This document shows, piece after piece, positions 55,498 to 64,000 of a stretch of 64,000 nt of DNA (positions within the stretch are counted from its first letter, which is position 1; each line of letters opens with the position of its first letter). A model generated the notes under the pieces. That model was not told the DNA's origin. It saw only the letters and a list, made by a program, of their open reading frames with translations, and did no database searches. Made by a program: the position numbers and the translations under genes. Origin of the DNA: Burkholderiales bacterium LSUCC0115. GTDB lineage: Bacteria; Pseudomonadota; Gammaproteobacteria; Burkholderiales; Burkholderiaceae_A. The DNA lies in contig WJBW01000001.1 in the NCBI GenBank assembly GCA_009646425.1, positions 76,143 to 140,142 on the forward strand. The letters are read 5' to 3'.

Positions 55498-58400
55498 TTA
55501 TTGAACCCAGCGATAAGCGTTGCGGAACATCTGCAGCCAAGGCGAGGTGTCGCCCAGTGCACGGAGTGCAGGTGGCAGATAAGAGAACTGAACGTTTCGG
55601 AAGACCCGTTCAGGGTGAGGCATCAGAATAGTGACATGACCACTGGTGGTGGTCACTGCGGTGATGCCATCGGGAGACCCATTGGGGTTGGCTGGGTAGC
55701 GGTCGGCGGGCTGACCCTGGCTATTTACGTAGCGCATGGCCACCAGACTGGCCGCCTGGGCCCGACGCGCATCTGCGTGGTGAGACCAGTCTGCCCTTCC
55801 CTCGCCATGAGACACCACAATCGGCAAGCGAGCACCAGCCATGTCTTGGAAGAAGGCTGAGGGCGAATCGGTTACCTCCACAAATGACAGTCGGGCCTCG
55901 AACTGCTCAGACAGGTTTCGTCTAAATCTCGGCCAATGCTCAGCCCCGCGAATGATCGGTGCCAATCCACTGACCATCTGGCAGCCATTGCAAACCCCCA
56001 AGGCAAATCGATCTTGGCTGGCCAAGAAGTCTACGAACTGGGAACGCAGCTGGTCGTTGTAGAGAATGGACCGAGACCAGCCTTGGCCAGCACCTAGCAC
56101 ATCGCCAAACGAAAAACCGCCGCAGGCCACAAATCCCTGAAAATCCTTCAAGGCCACACGGCCTTCGGCTAGGTCCGACATGTGGACATCCCAGGCCTCG
56201 AAGCCGGCTGCATGAAAGGCAGCCGCCATCTCCACCTGTCCATTGACACCCTGCTCACGCAGCACCGCGACTTTGGGTGCAGCGCCACGGTTGACCATGG
56301 GCGCCTGAAGGGCCTTGACCAAGGTGTCGGGCAGAACCACCGGCATGGGATCGGCTGACAGTAGCTGGTCTTCGTATTCCTGCGCCACCGCCTGAGGGTT
56401 GTCCCGCTGACCGGCGATCAGGCTTGAGGCCGATGACCAGGCTGCCTGCAGCTTCTTGCGCGGCGCACTGAAGACGCACTTGGCGTCACGATAGATCTCG
56501 ATGCTGTCGCGAGGGTTCGGACTGGCCACTTCGAAGGCATATTTCGACAGGTCATGGGCCCGAAGAATATCCATGAAGGCAGACCGCTTGGCCTTGTCCA
56601 CCTGAACGACCACGCCCAGCTCTTCATTGAACAGGGCTCTGAGGGTCCACTCGGCCCGCTGAACCGCCACCTGCTCAGGTCGAATCTTGAAGTCGCCCCA
56701 GTCCGCGGCAACCGGGTCGATGGTCAGCAGGTCGACATTGATGGTCAGGCCACAACGCGACGCGAACGCCATCTCGGCCAGGCAGGCGATCAGGCCACCA
56801 TCCGATCGATCGTGATAGGCCTGCACCAACGATTGTTCGCGAGCCTGCAACAACACCCGGCGAAGCCGTTCGAGCTGCTGAAGGTCTTCTAGGTCCGGTG
56901 TGTCCTCGCCGAAGACGCCTTGTGTCTGAGCCAGGATGGACCCACCCAATCGGGCACGACCCTGCCCCAAGTCGATCAAAATCAGAACGCTGTCGGTCTG
57001 CGTCTGAAGCATGGGTGTCCAGATCTGACGGACATCCGAAACAGGGGCGACCGCGGTGAGGTTCAGCGATACGGGCGAGATCACCGACTGACGCGCCCCA
57101 TTGGCATCCTGCCACTGTGTGCGCATGCTCAAGGAATCCTTACCCACCGGAATCGACAGGCCCAATGAAGGGCAGGCTTCCATGGCGAGCGCCTCAACGG
57201 CCTGGTAGAGCGCCGCATCCTGACCAGGCTCACCGCAGGCGGCCATCCAGTTGGCGCATAGCTTGGTCTGTTTGAAGTCGGCAACCGGTGCGGCCAAGAG
57301 GTTGGTCAGGACCTCACCCAAGGCCATGCGGGCCGAGGCAGCCGGGTTCACAATTGCCAAGGGTGGGCGCTCGGCCGTGGCAATGGCCTGGCCCCCAAAG
57401 CCTTGACAATCCCAAAGCGTGGCAGCCACATCGGCCACGGGGGTCTGCCATGGACCCACCATGGGGTCTCGGGCTGTGAGCCCACCAACGGTTCGATCTC
57501 CAATGGTGATCAGAAACTGTTTCGAGCCAACGGTGGGCTGGGTCAAAACGGCCTCAATGGCCTGGCCCAGGTCGATCTGAGTCAGATCGAGTTCGGCGCC
57601 GGGCAGACTGACCGCCTGAACATCACGGTGCACCTTGGGTGGCTTGCCCAATAGCACCTGCATGGGCATGTCCACAGGCTGCTGAGCATTCGGTGTCTGG
57701 GTATCGACCAGCTGCAGCTGATGCTCATCGGTGGCCACGCCAACCACCGTCATGGGACAACGCTCACGCGAGCAGATCTTGGCAAACAAATCTTCGTGCT
57801 CGGGGGCAATCGCCAGCACATAGCGCTCCTGCGATTCGTTACACCAGATCTCGGCCGGGGACAGGCCTTTCTCATCCAAGGGCACGCGACGAAGCTCAAA
57901 TCGGCCGCCACGATCCGCACCATGTACCAATTCTGGAAAGGCATTGGACAGGCCACCGGCACCCACATCATGGATGGACAGGATGGGATTCACATCCCCC
58001 AGGGCCACACAGGCATCGATGACCTCTTGGACGCGGCGCTGCATCTCGGGGTTGCCACGCTGGACCGAATCGAAATCGAGGTCGGCCTGGTTGGTACCGG
58101 TCTGCATCGACGAGGCTGCGCCGCCGCCCATGCCGATTCGCATGCCAGGACCACCCAGCTGGATCAACAAAGATCCCGACGGAATGCCGTGTTTGTCGAC
58201 CAGAATCTCTCGGATCACACCGACACCACCAGCCAGCATGATGGGCTTGTGATAACCCCAGCGCTGACCGGCATGGGTGAGCTCGAAGCTTCTGAAGTAG
58301 CCCAGTAGATTGGGTCGACCAAATTCATTGTTAAACGCTGCGCCGCCCAGAGGGCCCTCGGTCATGATCGCCAACGGAGAAGCAATCCGATCCGGCGCAT

Positions 58401-59457
58401 GGGCCCGACCATCGAAGTGCAGACCTGAGACAGCGAAGCCAGTGAGACCGGCTCTGGGCTCAGCCCCGCGGCCAGTGGCACCCTCATCCCGAATTTCGCC
58501 ACCCGCACCGGTTGCAGCCCCGGGAAAAGGCGAAATGGCCGTTGGGTGATTGTGGGTCTCGGCCTTGAGCACAGTGTGCAGGGGTTCAGGCGTTGCTTGA
58601 TAAGGACCAGGCTGACCTGCGGGCGGTGCCCACCGAACGGCCGGCGCGCCAGCCAGCACCGCTGCATTGTCAGCGTAAGCACTCAGCGTGTTATCGGGCG
58701 TCTGCTGGTGGGTGTGACGGATCATGCCAAAGAGCGACCTCGGCATGGCCTGACCGTCGATCGTGAAGTCCGCATTGAAAATCTTGTGCCGGCAATGCTC
58801 CGAATTCGCCTGGGCGAACATCATGAGTTCGACATCACTGGGGTCTCGGCCCAGGCCCTGGTAGGCCTGCACCAGGTAGTCGATCTCGTCTTCGGACAGC
58901 GCCAAGCCCAGAGACTGGTTGGCCTGCGACAACGCCGCCTGGGCAGTCGCCTGGCTGGATCCCAATGCGATCACCCCAAGTGGCTGAGCCTGGGGGGCCT
59001 CGAAAAGGTCCAGGGGGACTTCGCCCACAAAGACCTGCTCAATCATGCGATCAGCCAGGCAATTCATGATCTCAGCGGACAGCTGGCCAGCCCATTTGAG
59101 ATCAAAACAGATGCCCCGCTCCACACGGGTCACGCTGGTCAGTCCACAAGACCGCAGAATGTCAGAGGCCTTAGAAGACCAGGGCGACCGGGTTCCCCGA
59201 CGAGGAAAGACCCAGACCCGTAGCGCCTTGCCTGCCGATGGAAAGTCAATGCCCTCCAGGTCCAAGAGATCCGTCAGAAGTTGACGGGTCTGCCCGGTGG
59301 CCTCTAGTGCATCGGGTTGTTGAAATTCGGTGAGATACGCCCAACGAGCACCCAGCAGATCAATCTTGGGGGCAAGGGACTGAAGACTCTGAAGAAGCCG
59401 GGCCTGACGGAAGGCAGAAAGCGCTTGCGCCCCCGGAAGGCAGCGGACATTAGACAT
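55498..59457 (-). CDS. purL: Phosphoribosylformylglycinamidine synthase, single large subunit
   Basis: Converts FGAR to FGAM in purine synthesis. It has 1319 residues from ATG 59457 (or 1322 from TTG 59466). It is the large fused form, with synthase domains ([34 protein letters not shown], about 305-338; [10 protein letters not shown]) and a C-terminal glutamine amidotransferase with nucleophile Cys in [11 protein letters not shown] and His-Glu in MPHPERVF. The ATG is nine bases after the YbbA stop, with no ribosome binding site. It may be followed by ybiT, mobA and moeA in one transcript. Confidence 0.97.
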   Translation of the reverse strand: MSNVRCLPGAQALSAFRQARLLQSLQSLAPKIDLLGARWAYLTEFQQPDALEATGQTRQLLTDLLDLEGIDFPSAGKALRVWVFPRRGTRSPWSSKASDILRSCGLTSVTRVERGICFDLKWAGQLSAEIMNCLADRMIEQVFVGEVPLDLFEAPQAQPLGVIALGSSQATAQAALSQANQSLGLALSEDEIDYLVQAYQGLGRDPSDVELMMFAQANSEHCRHKIFNADFTIDGQAMPRSLFGMIRHTHQQTPDNTLSAYADNAAVLAGAPAVRWAPPAGQPGPYQATPEPLHTVLKAETHNHPTAISPFPGAATGAGGEIRDEGATGRGAEPRAGLTGFAVSGLHFDGRAHAPDRIASPLAIMTEGPLGGAAFNNEFGRPNLLGYFRSFELTHAGQRWGYHKPIMLAGGVGVIREILVDKHGIPSGSLLIQLGGPGMRIGMGGGAASSMQTGTNQADLDFDSVQRGNPEMQRRVQEVIDACVALGDVNPILSIHDVGAGGLSNAFPELVHGADRGGRFELRRVPLDEKGLSPAEIWCNESQERYVLAIAPEHEDLFAKICSRERCPMTVVGVATDEHQLQLVDTQTPNAQQPVDMPMQVLLGKPPKVHRDVQAVSLPGAELDLTQIDLGQAIEAVLTQPTVGSKQFLITIGDRTVGGLTARDPMVGPWQTPVADVAATLWDCQGFGGQAIATAERPPLAIVNPAASARMALGEVLTNLLAAPVADFKQTKLCANWMAACGEPGQDAALYQAVEALAMEACPSLGLSIPVGKDSLSMRTQWQDANGARQSVISPVSLNLTAVAPVSDVRQIWTPMLQTQTDSVLILIDLGQGRARLGGSILAQTQGVFGEDTPDLEDLQQLERLRRVLLQAREQSLVQAYHDRSDGGLIACLAEMAFASRCGLTINVDLLTIDPVAADWGDFKIRPEQVAVQRAEWTLRALFNEELGVVVQVDKAKRSAFMDILRAHDLSKYAFEVASPNPRDSIEIYRDAKCVFSAPRKKLQAAWSSASSLIAGQRDNPQAVAQEYEDQLLSADPMPVVLPDTLVKALQAPMVNRGAAPKVAVLREQGVNGQVEMAAAFHAAGFEAWDVHMSDLAEGRVALKDFQGFVACGGFSFGDVLGAGQGWSRSILYNDQLRSQFVDFLASQDRFALGVCNGCQMVSGLAPIIRGAEHWPRFRRNLSEQFEARLSFVEVTDSPSAFFQDMAGARLPIVVSHGEGRADWSHHADARRAQAASLVAMRYVNSQGQPADRYPANPNGSPDGITAVTTTSGHVTILMPHPERVFRNVQFSYLPPALRALGDTSPWLQMFRNAYRWVQ

Positions 59458-59472
59458 AGTCCGCAATTATAC
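59458..59472 (-). promoter_or_regulatory. Possible leaderless purL promoter (-10 box)
   Basis: A perfect TATAAT on the minus strand (59466-59471) contains the YbbA stop codon and is eight bases before the purL ATG. A start about seven bases downstream would give an mRNA with almost no leader, which would fit the missing Shine-Dalgarno. The -35 (TCCAAA or CCAAAT) is poor, so this is tentative. Confidence 0.35.
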
Positions 59473-60135
59473 GATTCGGCCGGCCCTCATTTGGACCAGC
59501 TGATCGCAACGGCCAGCCAGGCTCTGGTCATGGGTCACCACCACCACGGTGGTCTGATGCTCCCGCTGGAGCTCGAAAAACAGGGCCATCACCCGCTCGC
59601 CGCTGGCCGCATCCAGACTGCCCGTGGGCTCATCGGCCAGCAGCAGGCGTGGAGACAGGGCAAAAGCCCGCGCCAGGGCTACCCGCTGCTGCTCGCCACC
59701 GCTGAGCGTCGCAGGAAAGTGACGGCTGCGTTTGGCCAGACCTACCATCTCCAGCAGGGTTTCGGCCCTGCTCTGTTCATGCGCACGACCGGCCAGCGCC
59801 AAGGGCAGCATGACGTTCTCCAGGGCACTGAGCTGAGGCAGCAGCTGAAAAGACTGAAAGACAAAACCCAGCTGGCCATTGCGCTTGGCCGCTCTGGCCT
59901 CCTCATCCAGGTGGCTGATCGACTCGCCAAACCACAGGACCTCGCCGGTGGTGGGGACATCGAGCCCCCCCAGCAAGCCCAGCAGCGTTGACTTGCCACA
60001 GCCCGATGGGCCGCAGATGGCCATGGACTGGCCAGCCGGCACGGCCAGGCTGACCTGAGCGAGAATGTCGATGGAATCTTCCCCATCGAAAACCGTCTTA
60101 CCAAGGTTTTTGGTCTCTAATGCATATGCTGACAA
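59467..60135 (-). CDS. ybbA: YbbA/LolD-like ABC transporter ATPase
   Basis: ATPase of the MacB/LolD exporter-like family. It has 222 residues. Walker A is [18 protein letters not shown] (about 42-59), followed by the [35 protein letters not shown] segment seen in YbbA. The signature is [15 protein letters not shown] and Walker B is [12 protein letters not shown]. The only in-frame start at the right distance is TTG 60135, so its 5' end overlaps divergent tesA by 16 bases. The tesA/ybbA divergent pair is the same as in E. coli, but the permease ybbP is missing here and purL follows. Confidence 0.9.
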   Translation of the reverse strand: MSAYALETKNLGKTVFDGEDSIDILAQVSLAVPAGQSMAICGPSGCGKSTLLGLLGGLDVPTTGEVLWFGESISHLDEEARAAKRNGQLGFVFQSFQLLPQLSALENVMLPLALAGRAHEQSRAETLLEMVGLAKRSRHFPATLSGGEQQRVALARAFALSPRLLLADEPTGSLDAASGERVMALFFELQREHQTTVVVVTHDQSLAGRCDQLVQMRAGRIV

Positions 60136-60788
60136 AACGCTTCTTCCTTCTCACTCTCAGTCTGGGACTTCTCGCCACCAAGCCCTTATCGGTCTTGGCG
60201 CAGGGCTCTGTTCCTGTGGCCCCCAGCATACTGGTTTATGGTGACAGCCTCTCGGCGGCCTACGGACTGGCCCGCACTCAGGGGTGGGCCACCTTGCTAC
60301 AGGACCGTCTAAAGGCCGGTGGGTTCCCCCATCAAGTCAACAACCGTAGCCTCTCGGGTGAAACCACGTTTGGAGGACGTCAACGCTTTGCGCGTGTCCT
60401 TGAGCAGACCAAGCCCAACCTCACCATTCTGGCTCTCGGTGCGAATGACGCCCTGCGTGGTCTGTCTCTAGAGCAGACTCGTCAGAACCTGGCCTTCATG
60501 ATTGAGCGGTCACTGGCCAAACAGTCCGCTGTCTTGCTGGTGGGCATACAGTTGCCACCCAACTACGGTCCGGTTCACAACCAGAGGCTGCAAGCCATGT
60601 TCAAAACGCTCGCCTCCGCCTATCCCATCGGCTATGTACCCTTCATGCTGCAGGGCTTTGCCACGGACGAATCCTATTTCCAGGCTGACCGTATCCATCC
60701 AAATGCCAAGGCCCAGCCCAAGATTCTGGACACACTCTGGCCGGCCATCGATCAACAATTAAAAAAGACAGGAGACCTGCGTGGCTAA
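60120..60788 (+). CDS. tesA: SGNH hydrolase, TesA-like multifunctional lysophospholipase/esterase
   Basis: Periplasmic esterase of the GDSL/SGNH type. It has 222 residues from ATG 60120, or 220 from ATG 60126. The signal peptide (about 1-28) ends LSVLAQG. Block I is VYGDSLSAAYGL with the nucleophile Ser, block III is LALGANDALRGL, and block V is DRIHPNAKAQPKI with the Asp and His. It is divergent from ybbA and its stop overlaps the start of the next gene by eight bases. Confidence 0.94.
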   Translation: MHMLTKRFFLLTLSLGLLATKPLSVLAQGSVPVAPSILVYGDSLSAAYGLARTQGWATLLQDRLKAGGFPHQVNNRSLSGETTFGGRQRFARVLEQTKPNLTILALGANDALRGLSLEQTRQNLAFMIERSLAKQSAVLLVGIQLPPNYGPVHNQRLQAMFKTLASAYPIGYVPFMLQGFATDESYFQADRIHPNAKAQPKILDTLWPAIDQQLKKTGDLRG

Positions 60789-61467
60789 ATCAATGACGTT
60801 GACGTCCACAATGGTCGGCTGCTCACAGCTCTTCAGGCGCGGCTGCGGTCTCGCACTGGCAGCGGGCTCTTGGCTGTCACCCTCAGCGGCACTGGCCCTG
60901 GACTTTGACGACATTGCCAAAGAGGGTGAGCTGCGGTTCCTGGCCAAGCACCCCGAGCCCAACACCTATGCCTACGAGTCCCACGTCGACATCAGTGCCG
61001 AGAGCCTGTCGACCGGCGTTGTTGGTGTTTCGACCTGCCATCGACAGCTCGACCCCATCCGCAAGGTGGTGATTGCCTTCAATCCAAAGCGGCTCATCGG
61101 GCTGCAGGTGATCTCGCACAGTGGCATCGAGGCTGTTGAAGCCAAGGGGCATCACGTCACGCTGACCAACGTGACGCGGGGCGCCAACATCTGCATCAAC
61201 CTGACCAGCAAGGCGCTGGATCGACTCGATGACTCAGGGCAGACCTATCAACTGCACGCCGGCCCACTCATGCGTCGCTACCTGGACGGCTACCTGCCCA
61301 TGCAGGCCAAGCTCAACGTGCACTGGACCGACGGTCTTCTGAGCCTGAGCGATGTTCAGCCGACCGTCCAGCCGGGTGTCAAACTAGACACCTCTGGGCG
61401 AGGCGCCAGCCTAGACCTGATCTTTGCGGGGCGGTTCACAGGCAGTTTCCTGCTCAAGCGCCCCTAG
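60781..61467 (+). CDS. Unknown exported protein coupled to tesA
   Basis: I do not recognise this 228-residue protein. It starts with GTG 60781, inside the last codons of tesA and behind AGGAGA, so it is translated with tesA. A signal peptide covers about residues 1-40 (LALAAGSWLSPSAALAL). The mature part is mostly beta-strand-like, with two cysteines (VSTCHR, about 84; ANICIN, about 139) that could form a disulfide. It has no heme motif: the TCHR is not CxxCH. It ends two bases from the convergent cytochrome gene. A role with TesA at the envelope or with the Sox proteins is only a guess. Confidence 0.8.
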   Translation: MAKSMTLTSTMVGCSQLFRRGCGLALAAGSWLSPSAALALDFDDIAKEGELRFLAKHPEPNTYAYESHVDISAESLSTGVVGVSTCHRQLDPIRKVVIAFNPKRLIGLQVISHSGIEAVEAKGHHVTLTNVTRGANICINLTSKALDRLDDSGQTYQLHAGPLMRRYLDGYLPMQAKLNVHWTDGLLSLSDVQPTVQPGVKLDTSGRGASLDLIFAGRFTGSFLLKRP

Positions 61468-61469
61468 GT

Positions 61470-61799
61470 TTACTTGAACTGGTAATACGTGTCGTTCAGG
61501 TAGCGAGAGACGTGGTTGATCTCTTCTTCGAACCAACCCGAGCGGGTGCGATTGGCACAGAACTCCACCATGCCCTTGAGCTGGGCGACCGTGGTCATTT
61601 TGCGAGCGAACTCAGAATAGAGTTCCTCGCCTTTGCCATCGGGCATCATCGAGTTATGGCACGACACGCACTTGGCGGCGTGCAGGGCCTGCCCCTTCGC
61701 CACCACGCCCTTAGGAAAGGGCTGGGCACTGGCGACGCTAGACAACAGGCCAAAGCCGCAACCCAGCAATGCGGCAACGATCGATCGACGAAGCTCCAT
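61470..61799 (-). CDS. Small periplasmic cytochrome c downstream of soxB
   Basis: A 109-residue protein from ATG 61799, which has GGAGAG seven bases upstream; the frame opens five codons earlier at 61814, within the terminator T run, so 61799 is preferred. Signal peptide 1-24 (ending VASAQ). A single heme motif CVSCH (about 42-46) follows. The C-terminal EFCANRTRSGWFEEEINHVSRYLNDTYYQF has an extra Cys and Asn, reminiscent of the SHP group of small high-spin cytochromes, but that is a visual match only. It is behind soxB and probably takes electrons in thiosulfate oxidation. Confidence 0.87.
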   Translation of the reverse strand: MELRRSIVAALLGCGFGLLSSVASAQPFPKGVVAKGQALHAAKCVSCHNSMMPDGKGEELYSEFARKMTTVAQLKGMVEFCANRTRSGWFEEEINHVSRYLNDTYYQFK

Positions 61800-61816
61800 G
61801 GTTTTGCTCTCCATAA

Positions 61817-61849
61817 AAAAGGGTTGTCGAACCGTGCCGGCAACCCTTT
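61817..61849 (-). terminator. Intrinsic terminator between soxB and the cytochrome gene
   Basis: AAAGGGTTG pairs with CAACCCTTT (nine base pairs, 14-base loop), followed by TTT on the minus strand to give a six-T run. It ends three bases before the first possible start of the cytochrome gene, so that gene needs read-through or mRNA processing. Confidence 0.8.
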
Positions 61850-61881
61850 GACTTTAAAGCCTAATGACATCCAAGAGGGGA

Positions 61882-63600
61882 TTATGCGATTCCTGGATTA
61901 CCCTTCATGCCAATGAGCTTGGGAGTATTGATCTTGCGAGGTGCAATCTTTTTCTTGTCTTTGAGCCAGGTCTCCACCACATCCCAGACGGGCACCCCGG
62001 TGGCGCCCTCTGCGACAGGCGCCCATCCTGCGACCTTGTACTTCTTGCTGGCCTCGATGGGCTTGCCGTTGAGGCGCATGTCCTGAATCCGCTTGCCCAT
62101 CTTCTCCAGAGGTGCGCAGGCATACTGCAGGCCACCCACCCGGACCATGTCACCGCCCTGCTGGTAGTAAGGATCGGGGTTAAACAGGTTGTCACAGACG
62201 TCCTCGAGAACAGTCTTGATCATCTCGCCCGTCATCTCGGTCAGGGTGGAGTATGAGTAGGTGGTAGCCGTCTGGTCCATGACGTGCTCGCGCGTGATAG
62301 CCTGGCCCGGTAGTAGCGACGTGCCCCAGCGGAAGCCCGGCGAGAAGGCCAGGTCAGCACCCTTGACCTCCATGAGTGCATCGACGATCAGCTGGTCGAA
62401 GCTGCCGTTGAAGTTACCGCGACGGTAGAGCAACCCCTCTGTCACAGCCAGGGTCTCTTCGAGCTTGGCTTTGTAGGGGCTGCGCACCCGATCAATAAAG
62501 GCCTGCATGTCTTTGTCGGCTGGCAGCATGTCGGCAAATACAGGCAGCAGCTTGTAGCGGAAGTCAGCGACCTTGCCATTCTTCACGTCGAAGTCCAGGA
62601 CGCCCAAGAACTTGGTGTTGGAGCCTGCGTTGGTGACCAGGGTGACGCCGCCAGCGTTCTTGACCTTGATGGGCTGGATCACGCCATCGTGGGTGTGACC
62701 GCCCAAGATCGCATCAATGCCGCGAACACGCGAAGCCATCTTCAGGTCCACGTCCATGCCGTTGTGAGAGATCACCACGACAACCTTAGCCCCTTTGGCC
62801 CGGCACTCGTCGACCATCTTCTGCATGTTGTCGTCCTGAATGCCGAAAGTCCAGTCGGGTACGAAGTGACGAGGGTTGGCAACAGGGGTATACGGAAAGG
62901 CCTGGCCGATCACTGCGACCGGAATGCCGTTCTGCTGCCGAATGACATAGGGCTTGAAGACGGGGTCGCCGAAGTCGTTGGTCTTGACGTTCTGTGCCAA
63001 AAATTCGATCTTGCCAGCCAGGTCTTTCTTAACGATCTCCATGACACGGTCTGCGCCATAGGTGAACTCCCAGTGGGGACACATCATGTCCACACCCAGC
63101 AGCTTGGTGGCGTCGACCATATCCTGGCCATTGGTCCAAAGCGCAGTGGCCGAGCCCTGCCAGGTGTCACCACCGTCGACTAGGAAGGCATGGGGCCGGC
63201 TGGCCCGCATCATCTTGACCAGAGTGGCCATGTGGGCAAAGCCACCAACCTTGCCATAGGCCTTGGCCGACTTCTCGAAGTCCAAATAGGTGTAGGCATG
63301 CGCTAATGGCGATCCCGCGGGAATGCCGTACTTCTTGAGCAGTGACTCGCCGACCAGGTGGGGCACCTGCCCCTGCATGCTGCCAACGCCCAGGTTGACG
63401 TTCGGCTCGCGGAAGTAGACCGGCAGGAGCTGTGCATGACAGTCGGTGAAATGCAGAAAACTAACGTTGCCGAACTTGGGCAGTTCATAAAGCTTGTCTG
63501 CCTTTGATGCAGCGGCTGCGGCCTCCCCCCAGCTGCTAAACATGCCAGCGGCCGCACCTGCGGCCATGACACCCATAAACTCGCGACGATTCAGTTCCAT
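61882..63600 (-). CDS. soxB: Thiosulfohydrolase SoxB
   Basis: Hydrolyses the terminal sulfone from sulfur carried on SoxYZ during thiosulfate oxidation in the periplasm. It has 572 residues. The Tat-type signal is NRREFMGVMAAGAAAGM (4-20). The 5'-nucleotidase-like metallophosphoesterase domain has FLHFTDCHAQLLPVY (about 48-62), VDGGDTWQGSATALW, VVISHNGMDVDL and ILGGHTHDG, containing the manganese ligands. The C-terminal domain has FRWGTSLLPGQAITREHVMDQTATTYSY, which is typical of SoxB. soxX is upstream and a cytochrome gene downstream, each behind a terminator hairpin. Confidence 0.97.
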   Translation of the reverse strand: MELNRREFMGVMAAGAAAGMFSSWGEAAAAASKADKLYELPKFGNVSFLHFTDCHAQLLPVYFREPNVNLGVGSMQGQVPHLVGESLLKKYGIPAGSPLAHAYTYLDFEKSAKAYGKVGGFAHMATLVKMMRASRPHAFLVDGGDTWQGSATALWTNGQDMVDATKLLGVDMMCPHWEFTYGADRVMEIVKKDLAGKIEFLAQNVKTNDFGDPVFKPYVIRQQNGIPVAVIGQAFPYTPVANPRHFVPDWTFGIQDDNMQKMVDECRAKGAKVVVVISHNGMDVDLKMASRVRGIDAILGGHTHDGVIQPIKVKNAGGVTLVTNAGSNTKFLGVLDFDVKNGKVADFRYKLLPVFADMLPADKDMQAFIDRVRSPYKAKLEETLAVTEGLLYRRGNFNGSFDQLIVDALMEVKGADLAFSPGFRWGTSLLPGQAITREHVMDQTATTYSYSTLTEMTGEMIKTVLEDVCDNLFNPDPYYQQGGDMVRVGGLQYACAPLEKMGKRIQDMRLNGKPIEASKKYKVAGWAPVAEGATGVPVWDVVETWLKDKKKIAPRKINTPKLIGMKGNPGIA

Positions 63601-63634
63601 GTTTATATGCCTATTTATGAATATGTGTCTGAGT

Positions 63635-63665
63635 AAAAAGGCCCCTTCGTGTTAAAGGGGCCTTT
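63635..63665 (-). terminator. Intrinsic terminator between soxX and soxB
   Basis: An 11-base-pair stem AAAGGCCCCTT/AAGGGGCCTTT with a seven-base loop and a T run on the minus strand. It lies 24 bases after the soxX stop and 35 bases before the soxB start. soxB would need read-through or a promoter in the remaining short gap. Confidence 0.85.
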
Positions 63666-63688
63666 GGTACCAACATCGGTTTTGAAGC

Positions 63689-64000
63689 TTACTTCTGATT
63701 GACCGGTGAGTTGGGGTCCAACAGTAACGCCATGATGTCCTTCATCTGAGCCTCGGTCAGCAGACCGCCATGACCAAAGCGAGGCATGTTGGTGCAGGCA
63801 TTAAAGGCCTTGGCGTTATAGATCTTGGCCCAGGTGTACTTGACGATGTCGTCGCCGTAACCACGCAGAGCGCCGTAGTTATAAAGGCTGGGGCCCAAAG
63901 TGCCGTAGGAGATTTCCTGCTTGCTGATCTGGTGGCAGTTGTAGCAGTTGCCACCGTTGGGCCGGTCGGCCTTGTCGCTCCAGGTGCTACCACGACCGTC
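63689..64000 (-). CDS. soxX: SoxX-like cytochrome c, C-terminal part (5' end outside window)
   Basis: Monoheme subunit of the SoxXA (or SoxAX) complex that links thiosulfate to SoxY. The frame is open to the window edge; 103 residues are visible. The heme motif is CYNCH in NGGNCYNCHQISKQEI, followed by YGTLGPSLYNYGALRG and a C-terminal MPRFGHGGLLTEAQMKDIMALLLDP with the likely heme-ligand Met in NMPRFG. This is the SoxX pattern. It is followed by the terminator at 63635-63665 and soxB. soxA, soxY and soxZ must lie outside the window if present. Confidence 0.93.
   Translation of the reverse strand, partial: DGRGSTWSDKADRPNGGNCYNCHQISKQEISYGTLGPSLYNYGALRGYGDDIVKYTWAKIYNAKAFNACTNMPRFGHGGLLTEAQMKDIMALLLDPNSPVNQK

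Noticed and set aside
60781-61467. Cytochrome c assignment from the TCHR sequence
   Set aside because: A CxxCH is required for heme c, and only one Cys precedes the His.

Overview
The window is a compact, GC-rich stretch of chromosome from a betaproteobacterium, most likely Burkholderiales. The evidence is the gene order (ligA-zipA-smc; hupB-lon-clpX-clpP-tig), the fused TsaB-RimI, the hopanoid-type squalene genes hpnCDE, the betaproteobacterial formate dehydrogenase cluster with DUF3305/DUF3306 partners, and Sox genes. I cannot name the genus. Genes are tightly packed: many neighbours share ATGA or GTGA stop/start overlaps, three divergent pairs have touching or nearly touching starts, and no gap exceeds 150 bases. 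I see no insertion sequence, prophage or CRISPR array.

Layout. 1-5615 (minus): 5' two thirds of ligA, a ZipA-like gene, smc. 5759-10165 (plus): queF, dapD, an ArsC/Spx-like gene, dapE, prmB, gst. 10175-11717: DUF1178 gene and mnmH, divergent with overlapping start codons. 11684-19796 (minus): a PpiD-like protein without its parvulin domain, tRNA-Asp, tRNA-Val, hupB, lon, clpX, clpP, tig, tRNA-Leu. 19835-23156 (plus): hpnC, hpnD, hpnE. 23174-25710 (minus): radA, alr. 25769-27064 (plus): lplT. 27091-29990 (minus): fused ispD-ispF, fused tsaB-rimI and a small gene that may be HolD-like. 30008-37030 (plus): mfd, serB, modA, modB, modC.

34438-53876 is the most interesting part, a molybdenum/tungsten formate dehydrogenase island. 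It holds a molybdate importer (modABC), the FDH sulfurtransferase fdhD, structural genes for a Tat-exported, cysteine-type (not selenocysteine) FDH, a TorD-like chaperone, a polyferredoxin, DUF3306 and DUF3305 genes and an Mrp/ApbC iron-sulfur carrier. Next come a regulator that joins a ModE-like DNA-binding domain to a periplasmic-binding-protein-like domain, a divergent tungstate importer (tupBCA), and the cofactor genes moeA and mobA. The segment therefore encodes uptake of both metals, late cofactor steps, sulfuration, export, Fe-S assembly and the enzyme itself. Likely control elements are paired palindromes in the FDH promoter, a 12-base palindrome before fdhD, and a hairpin that partly covers the tupA ribosome binding site.

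53879-60135 (minus): ybiT-type ABC-F gene, purL, and a YbbA-like ATPase without an adjacent YbbP permease. 60120-61467 (plus): tesA and an unknown exported protein. 61470-64000 (minus): a small cytochrome c, soxB, and the 3' part of soxX, with an intrinsic terminator at each junction. The cell probably draws energy from formate and thiosulfate.
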